Position numbers and translations under genes: made by a program. From Homalodisca vitripennis (lineage: Eukaryota > Arthropoda > Insecta > Hemiptera > Cicadellidae), in assembly GCF_021130785.1 (NCBI RefSeq), contig NC_060207.1, positions 195,229,501 through 195,293,500 of the forward strand: a DNA stretch of 64,000 nucleotides, written 5' to 3'. Below are positions 1 through 14,700 of the stretch, piece by piece. The number at the start of each line of letters is the position of its first letter. Within the stretch, counting starts at the first letter, position 1. The notes below the pieces were generated by a model. It saw nothing but the letters and a program-made list of their open reading frames with translations. It ran no database searches and was not told the DNA's origin.

Positions 1-727
1 TATATTTCTGATTATATGTATTTCATATAGTTGTGTTCCCTACTCATATAGGCCTATATTTCTTGGTATTTACGTATTTATTTTTAAAATATTGAAAACT
101 CTTAATAAGCCTAATACTTTTTTAACATTAACTAGGTGTTTATAAAATGCTGATATATGGGCCTTATCTAAGTTTACTCATTTATTTGATAGAAAACTAG
201 TTATAATCACGTTTACAACATTTGTTTTTCAGTAAATAAGTAAATACGCATTGCAGTTTTTTGTAAACTCCACGTGACCCGGTGAGTAACAGTTCTAATC
301 GCAAGCTCTTAGGGGTTAAATTTTACAACCTGAATACTGCCATTAGTCTATAATAATTAATATGCCTAATGTCTTTAACCAAAATAGTTTTAATTGTTGC
401 ACTGAAAATGTACTCGAGAAACCACAGAGTGTGTGTGCTACCTTCACTAAAGTTGAAATATATAGGTTATCTTTCTCGTGATTTACTTGAATAATATTTT
501 GTTCGATATCTAATAAAATTATAAAAAAGAATTTGTTCTTGTGAAATACTTGTATTTAGATAGTGAATAAAAATTTTGAAATGGATTAAAATATAAAAAT
601 GTATTAGTTAAGGCTTTTATATCCTAGATATTATCAATGTTAACACTCATGCAAAATTTGGTTTATTTATATGTATTAAAAATACAGAGTATTAAAAACT
701 TGATTATCCAACTATAGTTAAAAAATT
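1..727. other. AT-rich intron or upstream sequence
   Basis: No gene, repeat or RNA recognised. A GTGAGT donor-like site at 282 follows no recognisable coding sequence. The missing first Nf1 exon is not seen here. Confidence 0.5.
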
Positions 728-1000
728 AATTTTTATTTATTTATTTCCCATGGTTTTACCATTTTACACAAAATTATAAAAACAAAGCAATTAATTAAAT
801 TGAATTAAACAATTAATTAACACCCTCACCAAAATAACGGCCTGTGAGACTCCTTAGGAAATTTAATTTAATTATATTAACAGCCCTGCAACACATGTGA
901 CAATGTCCCATCACAATAGCTGCCTTCCTATCCCTTTCCTTCCACTAGAACCTGTTTTGGCTTAGTCATGCTTGAACCGCATTGGGCTATCGATGCATTA
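728..1000 (-). mobile_element. Probable LINE 3' end, 5'-truncated
   Basis: Read on the minus strand, the segment ends with GTAAAACCATGGGAAATAAA followed by an AATAAATAAA-type tail, a form typical of Jockey/CR1-like retrotransposon 3' ends. Upstream remnants are full of stops. The inner boundary is uncertain. Confidence 0.45.
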
Positions 1001-1756
1001 CTGAAAGTCCACACGTCTATAAGACCACTTGTTTTGGTTACTGAGTGCGAGTTGTGAGTCTGAGTGACGGGTGTTTCTGCTAGCATTTTTTTTACTACGA
1101 GTGAAGCATCTCAGTGATCGAGCATTTCTGTTAGTATTGTGCAGTTTTATTTTTAATATAAATTGTAATATTCAATGCACAATTCGTGTCATTTTTTAAA
1201 ACATAATTTTTACATTTTATGTATATTAAACACTTTTTATTTTATTTTTGTTTTATTATCTTTTCACATGATCACTACTACTGATATCATAATGTTTTGT
1301 TTTTAAGTAAACAGTAAGGGTCTCCTAGACCAGGTGTTTCTGTTAATGGATTTTAAGAGGAGCTATGTTGCAGAGTATTGGGAGTTGCTAAGAGAGCGAC
1401 ACTGACCAATCTCATGACCCTATTCGACTGTAAATCAATCTCTTTTGTATGGACACTAATTATCTAAATGGGAGTACAATATTCTACAGTTGATTAAACA
1501 AGAAACAAAGCTGTAGTATGCAGGACATATGCGTTGGTACCCTGTCAAACCAGCGAGATGGACTGTTATTTGGTCTTCATTTCTGATTTTTTAGTGTCTT
1601 TTAAAAGAGAGAGATTGACCTAAGGTAACTCCCAAATACTGAGAGTGTCCATTGTGATTTAGTTTAACACTATCACAACTTCTCTTATGTCATTTAACTT
1701 GTAGTTTATTATCTTATCTTTGTAGTAGAAGTGAATGTCACTTTGTAAGTGTAATA
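1001..1756. other. Intronic or upstream sequence, nothing recognised
   Basis: Loose repetition of tgtttctg(c/t)ta(g/t) words around 1070-1345, otherwise no coding or structural signal that I can support. Confidence 0.4.
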
Positions 1757-2047
1757 ATGTCTAAAAGTTTGAAGAGAAAACACATTTGTGCACAATTGAA
1801 CAGAAACTGTGTTTTACAAAGACTGGACAACGGTAAGTCTGTTGTTAAATTAGTATCTGAAATGAGTGTTGGTATAACAACCATTAAAGACTAGAAAAAA
1901 CCTAAAAGACCTGGAATTTTATTTAAAGCCTTTGAGACTGCCTTAAAGTACTTGGAACAACAATCAGCAGTAAAAGTCATGGACATTATGTGGACAAAAA
2001 AGTGGCATGATGCAGAATCTAAGTTAAGATTTAAAAAGTTGAAATAA
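1757..2047 (+). pseudogene. pogo/Tigger-like transposase N-terminus relic
   Basis: From ATG at 1757 the frame reads MSKSLKRKHICAQLNR, then LQRLDNGKSVVKLVSEMSVG with a TAG after TTIKD, and continues to KWHDAESKLRFKKLK before TAA at 2045. The layout (basic start, short helices, an LxxLDNG-like block, then VGxTTIKD) matches the CENP-B/pogo helix-turn-helix DNA-binding domain at the start of Tigger-type Tc1/mariner transposases. The catalytic domain is absent. Family is inferred from pattern only. Confidence 0.6.
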
Positions 2048-2641
2048 AAAATTTGTAATTTTTTTCAAGTAGTTTAACTTGACTTAAACATGTAACATTC
2101 TTTACTTATACCTTAAACAAATTTTTATTCCTTATGAATTTGGCTGTAGAACTGTTCACTGTATATTCTGTGATTACAGTAAAGTATTTTTTACTCAAAT
2201 ACATTGTTTGTATCCATTAAAATGGCTTAATTCATTCTCTCCCAATTATCCGACCTTTTTGACATTCGTACCATCATCTGGTTCCATAGGTGACGGGATA
2301 ATCGATGTGCCACTATACTACTATGTGAATGATTATATGATAGCGAAACAGTTTAGTTTGTTAAGTTTTATATTGTATTTACTGTATTTTTCTCTTCTCT
2401 TGTGTAGGCTTACTGTTGATCCTTGTCATGCTGTGGCATATTTTTGACTGACAAAGAAACAATAATTTGATTTGGTTTAATTATTTTATCTTATAAGTTT
2501 TATAAACTTTTAATCTAAAGATATATATACAATTATCTTGTGTTTGTATAATTGATTCAGAGCTTCTATTATAAGATACTAATTATATAGTAAATGGTGC
2601 ATGAAATTTGAATCTGACTATGAACTGATATTTTGTTTCAG
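2048..2641. other. AT-rich sequence, possible end of the Tigger-like relic
   Basis: TTATCCGACC at 2246 and GGGATAATCG at 2295 form a weak inverted pair resembling Tigger ends. The 79-codon ORF across them has no recognisable protein similarity. Nothing else seen. Confidence 0.3.
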
Positions 2642-2785
2642 TTACCTTGCCGCACTGGACCACAAACAACACATTCAAGAGTGAACGAAGAGCAGATTAA
2701 AACATGCTTAATACAAATCAGTCGTTATCGCTTTTCTTTAGTTATATCTGGCCTTACAAAGATATTGCAAAGAGTAAATGAAATG
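2642..2785 (+). CDS. Nf1: Nf1 exon 1 of window (codons 1-48)
   Basis: Acceptor TTTTGTTTCAG, donor ATG|GTGAGT, phase 0 in and 0 out. It encodes the conserved amino-terminal stretch with [20 protein letters not shown], matching human exon 2. It begins at the residues following the first-exon FDEQ in human, so the missing initiator exon must lie upstream. Confidence 0.95.
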
Positions 2786-5700
2786 GTGAGTATAGAGTAC
2801 TAGCTGTTTCCCGCGGCTTCGCACGCGTCTCTTAAGCTTTGCCCGTATATTTCTTTGCCTTCAAATAGTGTTTGGATATTTTAATATACGTAACTACTGT
2901 GTTGTAATTGCAGTTTATAATGTGCAGGCGCTTTGATAACTTTTATATCTTGCAGTACAGCCTGGTGGTTAGTTACATCAATGGGCATTGCGTATAAACC
3001 TTCTACATAGAAAAATACAAATTTTCATAGTGATCGGTCCAATAGTTTCTGAGTCTATAAAGGACAAACACACAAACATTCATTTTTATATATTATGATT
3101 GCAGAAACAGTTTAAACAAAATTTGTCGTTTCTCTTAAGCTTACTCTATGCTTTAAAACTATAAGTGTAAAGAAAATTTATATATAAATATATTTTTTGT
3201 CGCATTATATATGTTTACAAAGAACAGCTGATTAAAAATTTGAAAAGACTCTTTCACTTAATAACATATGTTTGCTGCAATGCATTTCTTACGGGTATTT
3301 CTGTAACCAGTGGGGCGGAATCCTGAATCGGGAAAGGGATAAAAAGTATCCTATAACCTTCTACAGATCAAGACGAACAAATTTAAAAAAAAATTAGGCG
3401 AATCCGTCCAGCCGTTTGTGAGTGATGCTGTTACACACGAACAGTTTCATTTTTATATATATAGATAATGGGTTTGGTTTTCAGTTTGAAATTAATCTAG
3501 TTGTACATTCTTGGCGTTTACTCTATTTTAAAAATGTGGCAAAAAAAAGAAATTACACTGATAAAATCTAATTAGGAACAAATATGAGGTATCCTATATT
3601 CAAAACAAAAAGACATGGCAGCATACTACACCAGTTAGATTAAAGCTGGGAATCCTCCAGTTGTGACTTTTAAGAATAATAATAATTTTTATCATGAAAT
3701 TTGTAGGTTGTGTAATGAACCAATTTGAAGACAAATTTGCTATGTGAATGCATTATTTTCCTAGAAAATGTCCGTACTTTAAAATAGTATATATTGATAA
3801 CCTGTTTCATGTCTGTGTTATATTTGTGTTTTTTAGAGTATTTAAATGTTGGTTTCAAAAATGTGAATTGATGACATTTTAGTATTAGTATGAAATGTCT
3901 TGCGATTTGAAACCAATAGTCAAAAGAAAATGGTAAAGACCAACTTGACACCAAAGGTGGCTTTACCAAGTGTTATGATTTAATGTTTACAGCCATTAAT
4001 TGTTACATGTCTACAATTGTTATAGGCCTAATTAAATTGTGAAGATTTATTAACTCTACATAACATTAGTTATAGTTTCTTAAATATCAAGAATAAAGAC
4101 ACAACAAAGTACAATTAACAGATTATTGTGTATATTTTCTCAGGCAATTTGATTGCTTTGTTATGACATTGAAATATTTTTTCCAGTTTCTCACATTAAC
4201 AAACGGGCCACGACCTCATGGCCAAGACTTTGAGAGAGGTTGCTACGAGTCCTTGTTGATTGTACTGGATACTCTAGAGAGCTGCCTCTCTAACCAGCCG
4301 AAAGACATCACTCGATTTGATGAAGCCATGAACGTGAAGCTTTTGCTAAGAGAAATATGCCAGTTTTTGGGTGAGGATAGTATTTAAGTTTGCTTTCAAT
4401 GTTAATAACATGTTAATGACATGTTAATGTTATCCCTCCAAAGAATTTCAAAATAAAAACTACCAAAACTGACCAATTTCACATTGGCATTCTCAGTAGG
4501 CTGGTGCTTAAGTTTAACCATTATTAGGTCTATTGCACTTCTGACATATTTAAGTAATAAAAAATAAACTTTGGGAAGATGTCAACCCTAGTAGTTGCAG
4601 TCAATTTAGTTTCTTTTAAATGAGAGGGCTGTTTTGGAATGTTGTACAAGGGTTTCTTTATGTAACTCAGCCTTATTTCGGGATATAGCTCTTAGTAAGT
4701 GTGTATTTGTATGTGTCATGTGTATTTTCAGATGTGCCGCATGACAATCCAAACGTTCTGCAATTGAAGAATCTCGCCTCGAAGGTTTTGTTTGCCCTGA
4801 GCTTGAATTTCTTCAACGCAGTATTCAGCAGAATATCTGCAAGGTAATTAAAATTCTGGGTTTATGACCCAGTTATATAAAAAACAGGTGTAAAACTAAC
4901 ACAGATATAAACTTCCACTAACAATTTGGCATATATTACCAGAAAAGTAATAAGGATAAATGAATTAAATTGTGTTATTTAGGATTATTATTAAACCGTA
5001 TTTTAAAATGAATCACTTCTGATATGAATAAAATGTCTAGGCTTCAGGAGTTGAGTGCTTGTAATGAAGAAAACCCGGATTACAGTGACATCGAGCTCAT
5101 CCAACACATTAATGTGGACGTTTTTCGACTCACAAAGCTTCTAAGTGGTGAGATATGTTTTTTATATTTTGTTACAAATACTTTTTCAACTCTTGTTTTT
5201 TTTTATTTGGTGTCAAAATAAAAATGGTGTATATTTGTTATTGAATATACAGCAGATTTGTGAATGTTTGCACAATTCTTGAATGTTATAATAAAACTAG
5301 AGTGTAGTAATTCGAGAATTTGAATCTGCTTTCTTTGTCTAGTGCAAGCCCTAAAACATTATGGGAAATATGCTTAAAATATAACAAGTCAACAAACTGT
5401 ATTGGGCAGGCAAAAGTAAAACTGGGCAATATTAATTATTATACAAAAAGATTTTACTTAATATCCAACATCCTAGAGAAAGAGATGTAAAAAATCTCTG
5501 CACAACACAGAGCATAATAATACATGCTACTCAACAGGCATATTGTACATAAATAATATGTATATATTTATATAGTAGAAAGATTTAACTTTATGATTCT
5601 ATTAAAAAGTGAAAAGTGTTAACCAGTACAATATAAACATAATTGAAATGCAAAATATTAACAATAATTCAATACAGACAATACAAAACTTTAACACATC

Positions 5701-8700
5701 ATATTGTATAGTAAAATGTAAATAAAATTGCTTAATATATATTCATATGTTGCTTTTTTATTATTTTTGGCTGTATAGCCTTGCCATAAATTAAATAAGT
5801 ACTATTCAGATTTGTTGGAAATTCTGATTAGAGAGTAAAGTAGAAAAATTCAAAACAAGAGTTTTTGTCAAGGTACATATATACTAGTAATAAATTACTA
5901 TCAACTATTTCCCAATCCAACCATTACTAATTTAATGATGATCATCCCAGTTCTCCACAATAAACTGATGAAAACCCAAAAACCAAGTAGGGGCTTGGGA
6001 CTAGTCCAGTATCTCGAGAAACAACTTAGAATCCTCTGCAATTAGCGGACCCACTACAAGCAATGACTGTTACTTTAACCCTGAATTTCGCAATACATAA
6101 TGTACAGGGTGTAATTTCTTAACACGTTGACTGCTGACGGTAAATACATGTAAATTGCCCCAGAACCTAGTCTAATATTTATTAATACACTTACCATTTG
6201 CTATCAGAGGCTGATTTATGGGCAGATAATAACGTCTGTGATCCAAAATGGCGGATTACACGACGTCACAGATTGACCCGCGGATCCGCGGGGTCAGCAC
6301 GCGGAAAGAGTTTTGTCGCACAGAGTGCGGCTAAAAAGTCTAATAACGCGAGTGGCTACCGTAAAAACAATCCAATTTTAAACTATTTCATTATATAGTG
6401 CAAAACAAAAACAAATAAAACTATATACAATATTTACAAGGTCTTGAGGGCATGGCTTTTACTGCTGGTCTCTGTGATGTATGTCAAAACAATTGACAGC
6501 ACAAAGTCCCTGGTTTAACTGGACAAACAGAACATGTATATGTTGTCATCTTCCTTTTCTTTTCATTCTTGTAGCATACCCTACAATCTTTAGGTTTTCT
6601 GTCACCCTTTTATCCCGTTCTTCATTTTGTACAAGTTTGTGGGTTGGGTTTCTTGGCGGAGTAATGAGAGGAGCTTGCTGCTTTGGGGGTAAAAGACTCC
6701 CATCAACATAAAAAACCAGTCAATCGGTGAACCATTACCTGGTACATCTACTAGCAAAATATTGTTTCCGGTGAAAGGGATCTGTCTTAGTCCATTTGTA
6801 TTATTAGCCCATGAAGGGTTTATTACAATATCTTCACTATCACTACCCGAACTGTCAACAGCAGTGTTTCCACTGGATTCACTATCCACATCTGATGCTT
6901 CATCGTCAGTAGCACTATTTTCTGTAGCACGGTTGGCAGACATGGTGAAATGCGATATAAAACTTTTATAATACAATAGTACAATGTCACTAAATAAACA
7001 AATAAATAACATAAATAAACAACTCACTAAGAACGCATCACTTGCACATGCTAAAAACGCGGGAAACAGAAACGAAGTACAAGTCAAGGTCAACTCGGAA
7101 CCACACGCCACGCTCAACGAGTACGAACCGTCCCGGCCGAGAGCTGGGCTCACACTGAGCAATAGTCGAGACTATGGCAACGCCCCGCGGATCCGCGTGG
7201 CGCGCACTGAACGTGTTAACCGATAACTAAATATTACAAATGTGTTGTATATTTCTTAACAGTTTAAGCTGTAACCCCACATATATTGATTGTAGAAGCA
7301 ATCAAGAAGCTGCTGCTGCTGAAAAAGTCTGCCCACGTGGTCCTGATGGCATCACTGGAGAAAGCGATTTGGAACTGGATGGACACTTACCCTCAGGAGT
7401 TTGCTGATGTACAGGTTGGTATAATGTTGAAAATTAATAGTGATTTAATTGTGAAGTTTTGTTTAAATTTCTTTTGTAATAATATTATTGTGTATAACAT
7501 GCTACTGAAGTAGTAAAAAGAATGTCCAGGAAAGATGAGTTTTTATTGCCAATTATTGGACTATAAATTGACTATAAAACATTGATTTAAAATCACTAGA
7601 ACTTAAAAAACAAAAACAATTTTAATATGTATACATCATAACTATTTGTATATAAAAAAGCAAGGGGGTCTGCCACCCCCTCCCCCCTCGCCTTATTTAT
7701 AATCTAGTCTTATTACACTAAATTTTATCACAATCAGACCCAACCAATTTCTCTGTACTATTATTATTACTCACAAAAAATTAAAATTAAATCTTATAAT
7801 TATTAAACTAAAGTTTTAAGTTACAGTTTGTACGATTTTATTAAGCGTCTAATGGGTTACAAGTAGCAAAAGTTAAATACGAATTGTTGAAGTGAACTTT
7901 TGGAAAACATTGGTTTTGGACTAAAATAACATTTTGGTCTTGAATGGTGGGAACATTGTGATTATCACTAAAATATCTGTGTCAGTCAACGATTACCATG
8001 GCTGCTCCTTGGATGGATGATCCTGTCCTTGCAAGCATTTCACTTATCCCAGCCATAGGCGATGGTTTGCAAGTTACTTATTAAACTGGTTTCCAGGTTA
8101 AGTATTAGCGAAGGATTCTTAGCCCTAACTTAACTTTAACTTTTGACTAACAATTTTTTTAACATTATGCAGTTACATTATACATTTTTTTAAAGATATG
8201 AAGTACCTTAGGTACACAAAATAACAATATGTGTGTCATTTCTCTTTAAAACCATTTACAAGTTGTCAATGTGCACAACACTATAAATCAGGATGTTCTA
8301 AGCAGATGAGCAGAGCTCAGACTTGTTGTGAAAATAACAAGATCATGCTTGTTTATTGTCTACCACTGAGCTAATGATTCTGCTGATGAGCCCATTTGAC
8401 TGACAAAAATTGAGGATAAATATTTCTGGAGATACTAATGATCTTTCCTTGTGTTTTAACTATTGTACATAATTAAAACAGTTTCTTTGTATTTAATTTA
8501 GTAATTAGTTATTTATTAAACTTATATTTTTCTGCTTTGTTATTATACCTGTTTCCAATAACTCTTTAAACTAAGCTACTTGTAAATAAAAAATTTTACT
8601 TTACAAATGTATAATTTTAAATTTCAAAATTTAATTTTTTGGTAAGATACTCCATTTTGAAGTGTGAAATACTATAATATGTAGTTTTTATATTTCTTAC

Positions 8701-11700
8701 ACTCTTAATAACATTAACCTTTCCAGCGTTATTGACGCGGATCCGCGGAGGGCCACTACAAGCTCAAAACGTTATTGCCGTGGATCCGCGTTTTTGCATT
8801 CTTTATTTTCTTACTGCTATGTTAGTTGAATATTTTGCTGCTAGATGGTTCTAGTAGTCATGCGACATACAGACGGGTTGCCCTGCCTGGAATTCTGTTA
8901 CAATGGGAGTGGCAGTTGCTTCTAATTGGCCAAACACTGTCTAGCGGGCGTGGCCCCGCACCTTTCACAAAGTCATTGACGGGAGCTCCCGTCAAGGCAT
9001 CTAGTCAGTTAGTGAGAAGCGTCCGGTACACGCATATGTATTTCGGTTATCGCTAATTTTCTGTTGTGTCCTATTCTTTTTAAAGTAAATTATTCATATT
9101 ATACACAGCAGATTCCAGTATTTATTTAGTGTGTTTTTTAGCCATTATTCGTGTGAATGGCGAATCCAGACGATTCAGAATTTGAATATTTGGTAATTCT
9201 GAGCAATTACTTGGTCAACCCCTAACTTTTTAATATTTTACTACGGTCATAAGGATGTTATCAGAAAGCAAGAAACATAATTCAAGCCCCGCAAGGCTGT
9301 CCTACAGGTTGCCGAGCGATAAGAAGGTTGAAAGTCCACGCGATAACAGTGGCTTGCGGGATACGCGCGGAATGTCAGTTGTGACAGCCCGCTACCAAAT
9401 AAACACTCTTTGTCTACTTTTGTATTTTTCTAATTTTATTGGTTTGTAATATAGTATATGTTTATCTATAAAACTGTGTTTCATTCCCCTACTTACTGAA
9501 TTAATGATAAAAATATTAGTGACAACTACACTGCTATACTACGATATTCTCAAAAGTTAAAAATTAGCCTAGGAAATCCAAAAAGGGCTAAAAAATTTTA
9601 TTCACCGTTAAATAACTCTATTTTGACATACAGAAACGAAAATAAATTTAACTTTACACATTGGAAATGTAAAAAAATTGTAACGTTATCTAAGATCAGG
9701 TCAAATTTTTCATGACGCTTAAAGGGTTAAAATGTAGAATTTGAGATCTTCAGGTCTTAAGTACTTTTATTGTATCTAGAGTTAGTAGGTACTAAATATA
9801 TTATCATAAAGAAGGGTCGTTAGGCACTATTATCCACCAATCAGTGAAGTATATATAGGTACTATATGATACCAATTTTATTACTAAGTATAAGGTAGCT
9901 TCAATGGGTTCAGAGATGTTTATGATTTATTTATATAAAATTTATATTTTCCAGAAAAATCCAAATGAAGAATTAGCCAAGTGCTGTGATAGTTTGTTTG
10001 ACATATTGGATAGTTTCGCTGAATCAAACAAGAAAGGCAGACCAACTGTATGGCCTCTACAGATCATGCTTCTCATTCTTTCTCCGGTAAGAATACATGT
10101 TTATCAGCATGTATATTTTAAGTGTGGGAATTGGAAAAAAATGCACTTACACATCAAAATGTAGGTGTGTATATTGCAATTGCATCTAAACTTAACTGCG
10201 GACTCATCGTTGTGGTCCTCAATTCTATTTTATCATTGTGTTTTTCAGGAACCTAAAATTGATTATTTTTGTCATTAGATAGTTATGTTAAGGACAGAGT
10301 GTTGTGATCAGCTTGTAATTTGCCTGTCTAGACCACAAACTATCTACTAATTCAACTTTATTTTTTTAAACAGATTAGTTTCACATTTATGGTAGAAATT
10401 TGTATGGTATATAAGGTAAAAACTGTCCAGTAAATAATATTATGAACATAAAATTAATTGTTAAATAGAACAAATATTATAAAATATGTAAATTGGGAGA
10501 TATTATAGATACTGGTACTCCGCTATTTATGTTTTCAGTTTTTCATTTAGAAATATTAGGCAGTTTGTGGTTAAAAAATCTTTCACTTCTAAAAGTGTGT
10601 AGGCCTGATTATAGTCAATAGTCAATAGTCAATAGTCAAAAATTCTTTATTTTACATCAGCATAAAGAAGTGTAATGGCGTCAAAATTTACAATGAATTA
10701 AAAATCCAGGTCTCTTGCTTTACAATGTACTGTTTACAGAGTCAAAAAATTCTTTCATGGTGTAAAAGGTCTTTCCATGAGCCAGTCTTGAAGGCTTTTC
10801 TTCATCTCATTCCCTCCAAGATTTTTCAGGTTGAGAGGTAGGGTGTTGAAGATTTTTCTTCCCATGTAGGATGGTTTCCTGCTGTAACCGTGTAGTATGG
10901 TGTCCAGGAAGGAGGTAGTCAGTTGCTCTCCGGTGTGTTGTGGGAGTGAGTATCCTTAGCTCTTGGTAACTCCATTTCAACTGTCTGGACAACTACAGAG
11001 TAGATGTACAGTGCTATGACAGTCATGAGTTTTAAAGTCTTAAAAGCTTCTCTGCAGCTTTCAAGTGGTCCCAGATCTGCCAGTGTCCTTATTGCCTTTT
11101 TTTTGGAGGAGTAAGATCTTGCTAAGATTATGGGCAGAATGTTCCTCCCCATACTGATATATACCTTATATGATGGGATTCAAAAAACAGCATGGTAAGT
11201 TGTCTTGCCGCTTGCAGTCCTCCTATCCACTTAATTCTTCTTACTGCATAGATTCCGGATCCAAGCTTTTTTGGTCAAACTGTTAATATGATCAGTCCAG
11301 GTAAGATCACCATCAATCACTATGCCTAATAGTTTTGATTGTTTTTTTGTATTGTAATGTTTTGACGTTAGGCACCTGATCTTGTCTTCTGCTAAAATTA
11401 ATTTGGGTGGTCTTTGTTGGGTTAATTGCCAGGTCATTTTTCAGGCAGTACTGCAGAGGTTTTTGTTTGTTGATGTGACAATGTCTGCATGCAGGCCCAG
11501 TGTGGAGTCATTTTTTATAAGAAGGGTTGTATCATCTGCATACATAAATGTTTTTTACATTGTCAGTGTTGATATAATGTGAAAAATCATTAGTAAAAAG
11601 TACAAACAAAAATGGACCCAATACTGAGCCCTGTGGGACTCCTCTATTCACTGGAGCTGTTTTGGATCTGTAAGTACAGCTTTGTCCATTTGCAGTTTTC

Positions 11701-14700
11701 TTTACTTCAACAATATGCTTGCGTCCCTCGAGATAGCTAGCCACCCAGTCATTTGCTCTGCCTTGAATTCCTAGTGCGGACAGTTTCTTAAGAATCAGCT
11801 CATGCCCCAAGCAGTCAAAAAGCCTTACTGTAGTCTAATAGGACTGCTGATACATAATTATTGTCTTCAAGTTGGTCGATGACGTATTCAGTAAGGCTTG
11901 TGATGGCACTGATTGTAGATTTTCCTCTGAGGAAGCCGTGCTGACTTTTTGTTATTAGGTCATAGTGTTCAAGGTGGACCAGCATTCTTGAAAGTGCAAT
12001 CCTTCTCTATGATCTTTGAAAAGGTGGAGATCAGTGAAATTGGGCGATAGTTTTCTGCTTTGGTTGTGGAGCCTTTTTTGTGTTTAGGGTAAATTTTGGA
12101 GAGTTTTCAAACCAGATGGAAATTGGCCAAGATTAAATGATTTATTTTATTATGCTTACAAGTGGGGCTGCTAAATGTGTTGCACAGTGTTTTACTACTT
12201 TCGATGGAATTTCATCAACACCACAAGAGAGTTTAAATTTCAGTGACTGAATAACTCCTTAGTACTTCACTGGATTCAGTAAGGAGTTAGATTTAGTGGT
12301 TCACCTTGATATAAGGTGAAGGCATTTCCAGTTAGGGGGAGTATGTTATTGTTTTGAATCTCGTTACAGGATTTTTCAAGTGTTGTGTCTGCAATCTGTG
12401 AGAAGTAGAGGTTTAAGATGTTCGGCTATAAGATATGGATTGTTTTCTATCTTGCCATCTATTTCTAAACTCGATAAAGAACTGCATGATAGTTTGTTTT
12501 GTTTTTCTGAAATTGATAATCTCCCAAAGAGCTTTGGACTTGTTGTTTGATTGAGCTATATGTTCAGCGGCACTGTTGCGTTTAAGGGTTCTAAGTTTAA
12601 TGGTCATTTACGCTTTCTTTTTTTGAAATCATTGTTATCCTGTCGCTTTCATTTCCCCGTCATTTCATACTTATAGTGTGCTCTAAGGAAGTCATCTTTC
12701 ATCATCATAACTTCTTCATCATAGTAGATCTTAAGCTTAGATTTACGTTTTGTTCTAGTTCTTTTCTTTGGGCAAGCATGATCCAGTGTTCTACTAGCCA
12801 TTATGGTTTTTTGAAATGATTTTGAAGGCTTCTTCTGCATCAAGGGCATTGTGAACGGAATCCCAGTTTTCTAATGCAAGTGTAAGCTTTCAAGTTTTCA
12901 AGTTTCTCCTACTGTAGATTCTTTTGAATGAGCTTCTATTTTCATGAGTACGTTTTAATCCTAGATGGAAGCTACATGATTGTCCTAAATGGTCAGATAT
13001 TCCTGTTTCAGTAATTGAAAAGCTTACTTTATCCTCTGATAGGTTTGTACATATACAGTCAATGGATGATCTTGAGTTGTGAGTTATTCGAGTTGCCGGC
13101 AGTGGAAGACGTCGGATTTCCGTAAGTCAGTAAATCCTCTTCAAACAGTGTGTTGTCAGTATTTTCAGTAAGTCTGTCAAAGTTAACATCACCCATTAAG
13201 ACTAGGGATTTATTTTCAGCTTGAATGGATGAAAGAACAGAAGAGATGGTGTTCATTGCCAATCTTGCTTGCCCTCCTGGTGGTCGGTAGATTCCAAGCA
13301 CATATATTGTGTGTGATTTAATAATAAATTTTGCTAATGCAGCTTCACATACAAGTTCTAGACAGTGCTCTGATATGTTAATCTCTTCTGCCTCAATGTT
13401 TGCTGTATCTTTGATGTAAATGGCCACTCCACCTAAATTTGTGATCTTCCCGACAAAACTTTGTAACCAATGAATAACCATCAAATTTTGTTAGTAACAG
13501 GTTGTTAGTATTTAATCCATGTTCAGTATTATTATTAAAATGGTTGGGTTATCAGTATTTAAAATGTGGTTAAGCCTATCTACTTTCTTAGATAGTCCTC
13601 TTACATTTTGATGGTAAATTATGAAGTCGTTTTGTACTGTTTTTTTTAGTAGGTTGGAGTTTCAGAAAAATTCGGGGATTGTGCCTGGTCTGATTTATTT
13701 TCTTCTTGGTGTGAGTGTTGTCTAAAAAAAGAGAGGGATGTTTGGTTTGATGGCTGTAGATATTTCTAACGAAAAACTGTTCATAAGTTTCATTTTCTCC
13801 TAGCTTTTGGGATGTCACTGGTGGGCACCTCTTCACTTTTAAATAAGAAACCAGTAATGGGGCTAGTTTTCTCTGGCGGTGTTTCAATCAGTTTTTCTGT
13901 CGGGGTTTTGGCTGATTCCCCCAGTTAATCCAATTGCCTGAGAAGTTGTCGGATGGCTGGAATCCTCTGTCAGTGTCGGATGGCTGGATTCCTCTGTCAG
14001 TGTCGGATGGCTGGATTCCTCTGTCAGCGTTGTTGTAAGACAGTTTTTTCTTTCGGGTTTCACTGATTCCCCCAGTCAATCCAGTTGTCAAGTGGTAGAG
14101 ATCCTCTGTCAATGGTCTTGGTTTACTTTTTGCTACCTGTTGGGAAACATTAAACAAATTTTCTTTTTTACCAAAATGTTTAGGTTTTTTTAATGCTAGT
14201 ATAAGAATTGGCTCTTTGGTTTTTGCTTGTCTTTATTTGTTTTTACTGCAGACAGGGCAAGGGACCATTTTAATCTTATGCTGTTTCCGGGTTGGGGATT
14301 GTTTTTTGAGCTTATCAGCTAGTTCCCTTACTGTGTGCTCCATTTCTTCTTGCCTCTTTCTTAGCTGTGCTACTTCCAAGAGGAGTGTGTGGTCAAAGTA
14401 GTAGTAAGATATCCATCGAAATGTTTGAGTTTCCGAAGTGTTTATAGCATTTTGGTGTTGGGGTCTCATTAGCTATTTCTTGTAGATGATGTTTTTCATC
14501 GTTCAGTTTTTAAAAGGGATTTCTCCAAAATGCTTATCTTTTCTGAGTACTGTAAAATAAGGTGGCCTTGAGTTTGATCGTGTTTCTTCAAAGATGTTTT
14601 TGTAGTTCTACTTGTTGCAGTTTACTTTTTTTCCAGTTGTAGAAGAGTGTCCTGCAGTTTTACCTGGAGGAGCCTCGATTTTATTGATATATTTTTCCTC

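Noticed and set aside
240..295. A GCAG ... CCCG|GTGAGTAAC stretch that looks like a small exon (possible missing first Nf1 exon)
   Set aside because: The 31 bases give no neurofibromin residues and no initiator; the expected exon end (FDEQ-like, phase 0) does not fit.
2208..2447. 79-codon ORF on the + strand
   Set aside because: No domain, hydrophobic low-complexity tail, no splice signals that fit Nf1 phases.
6481..7226. Several + strand ORFs across the piggyBac-like element
   Set aside because: Shadows of the minus-strand transposase remnants and terminal sequence; the minus strand shows the recognisable motifs.
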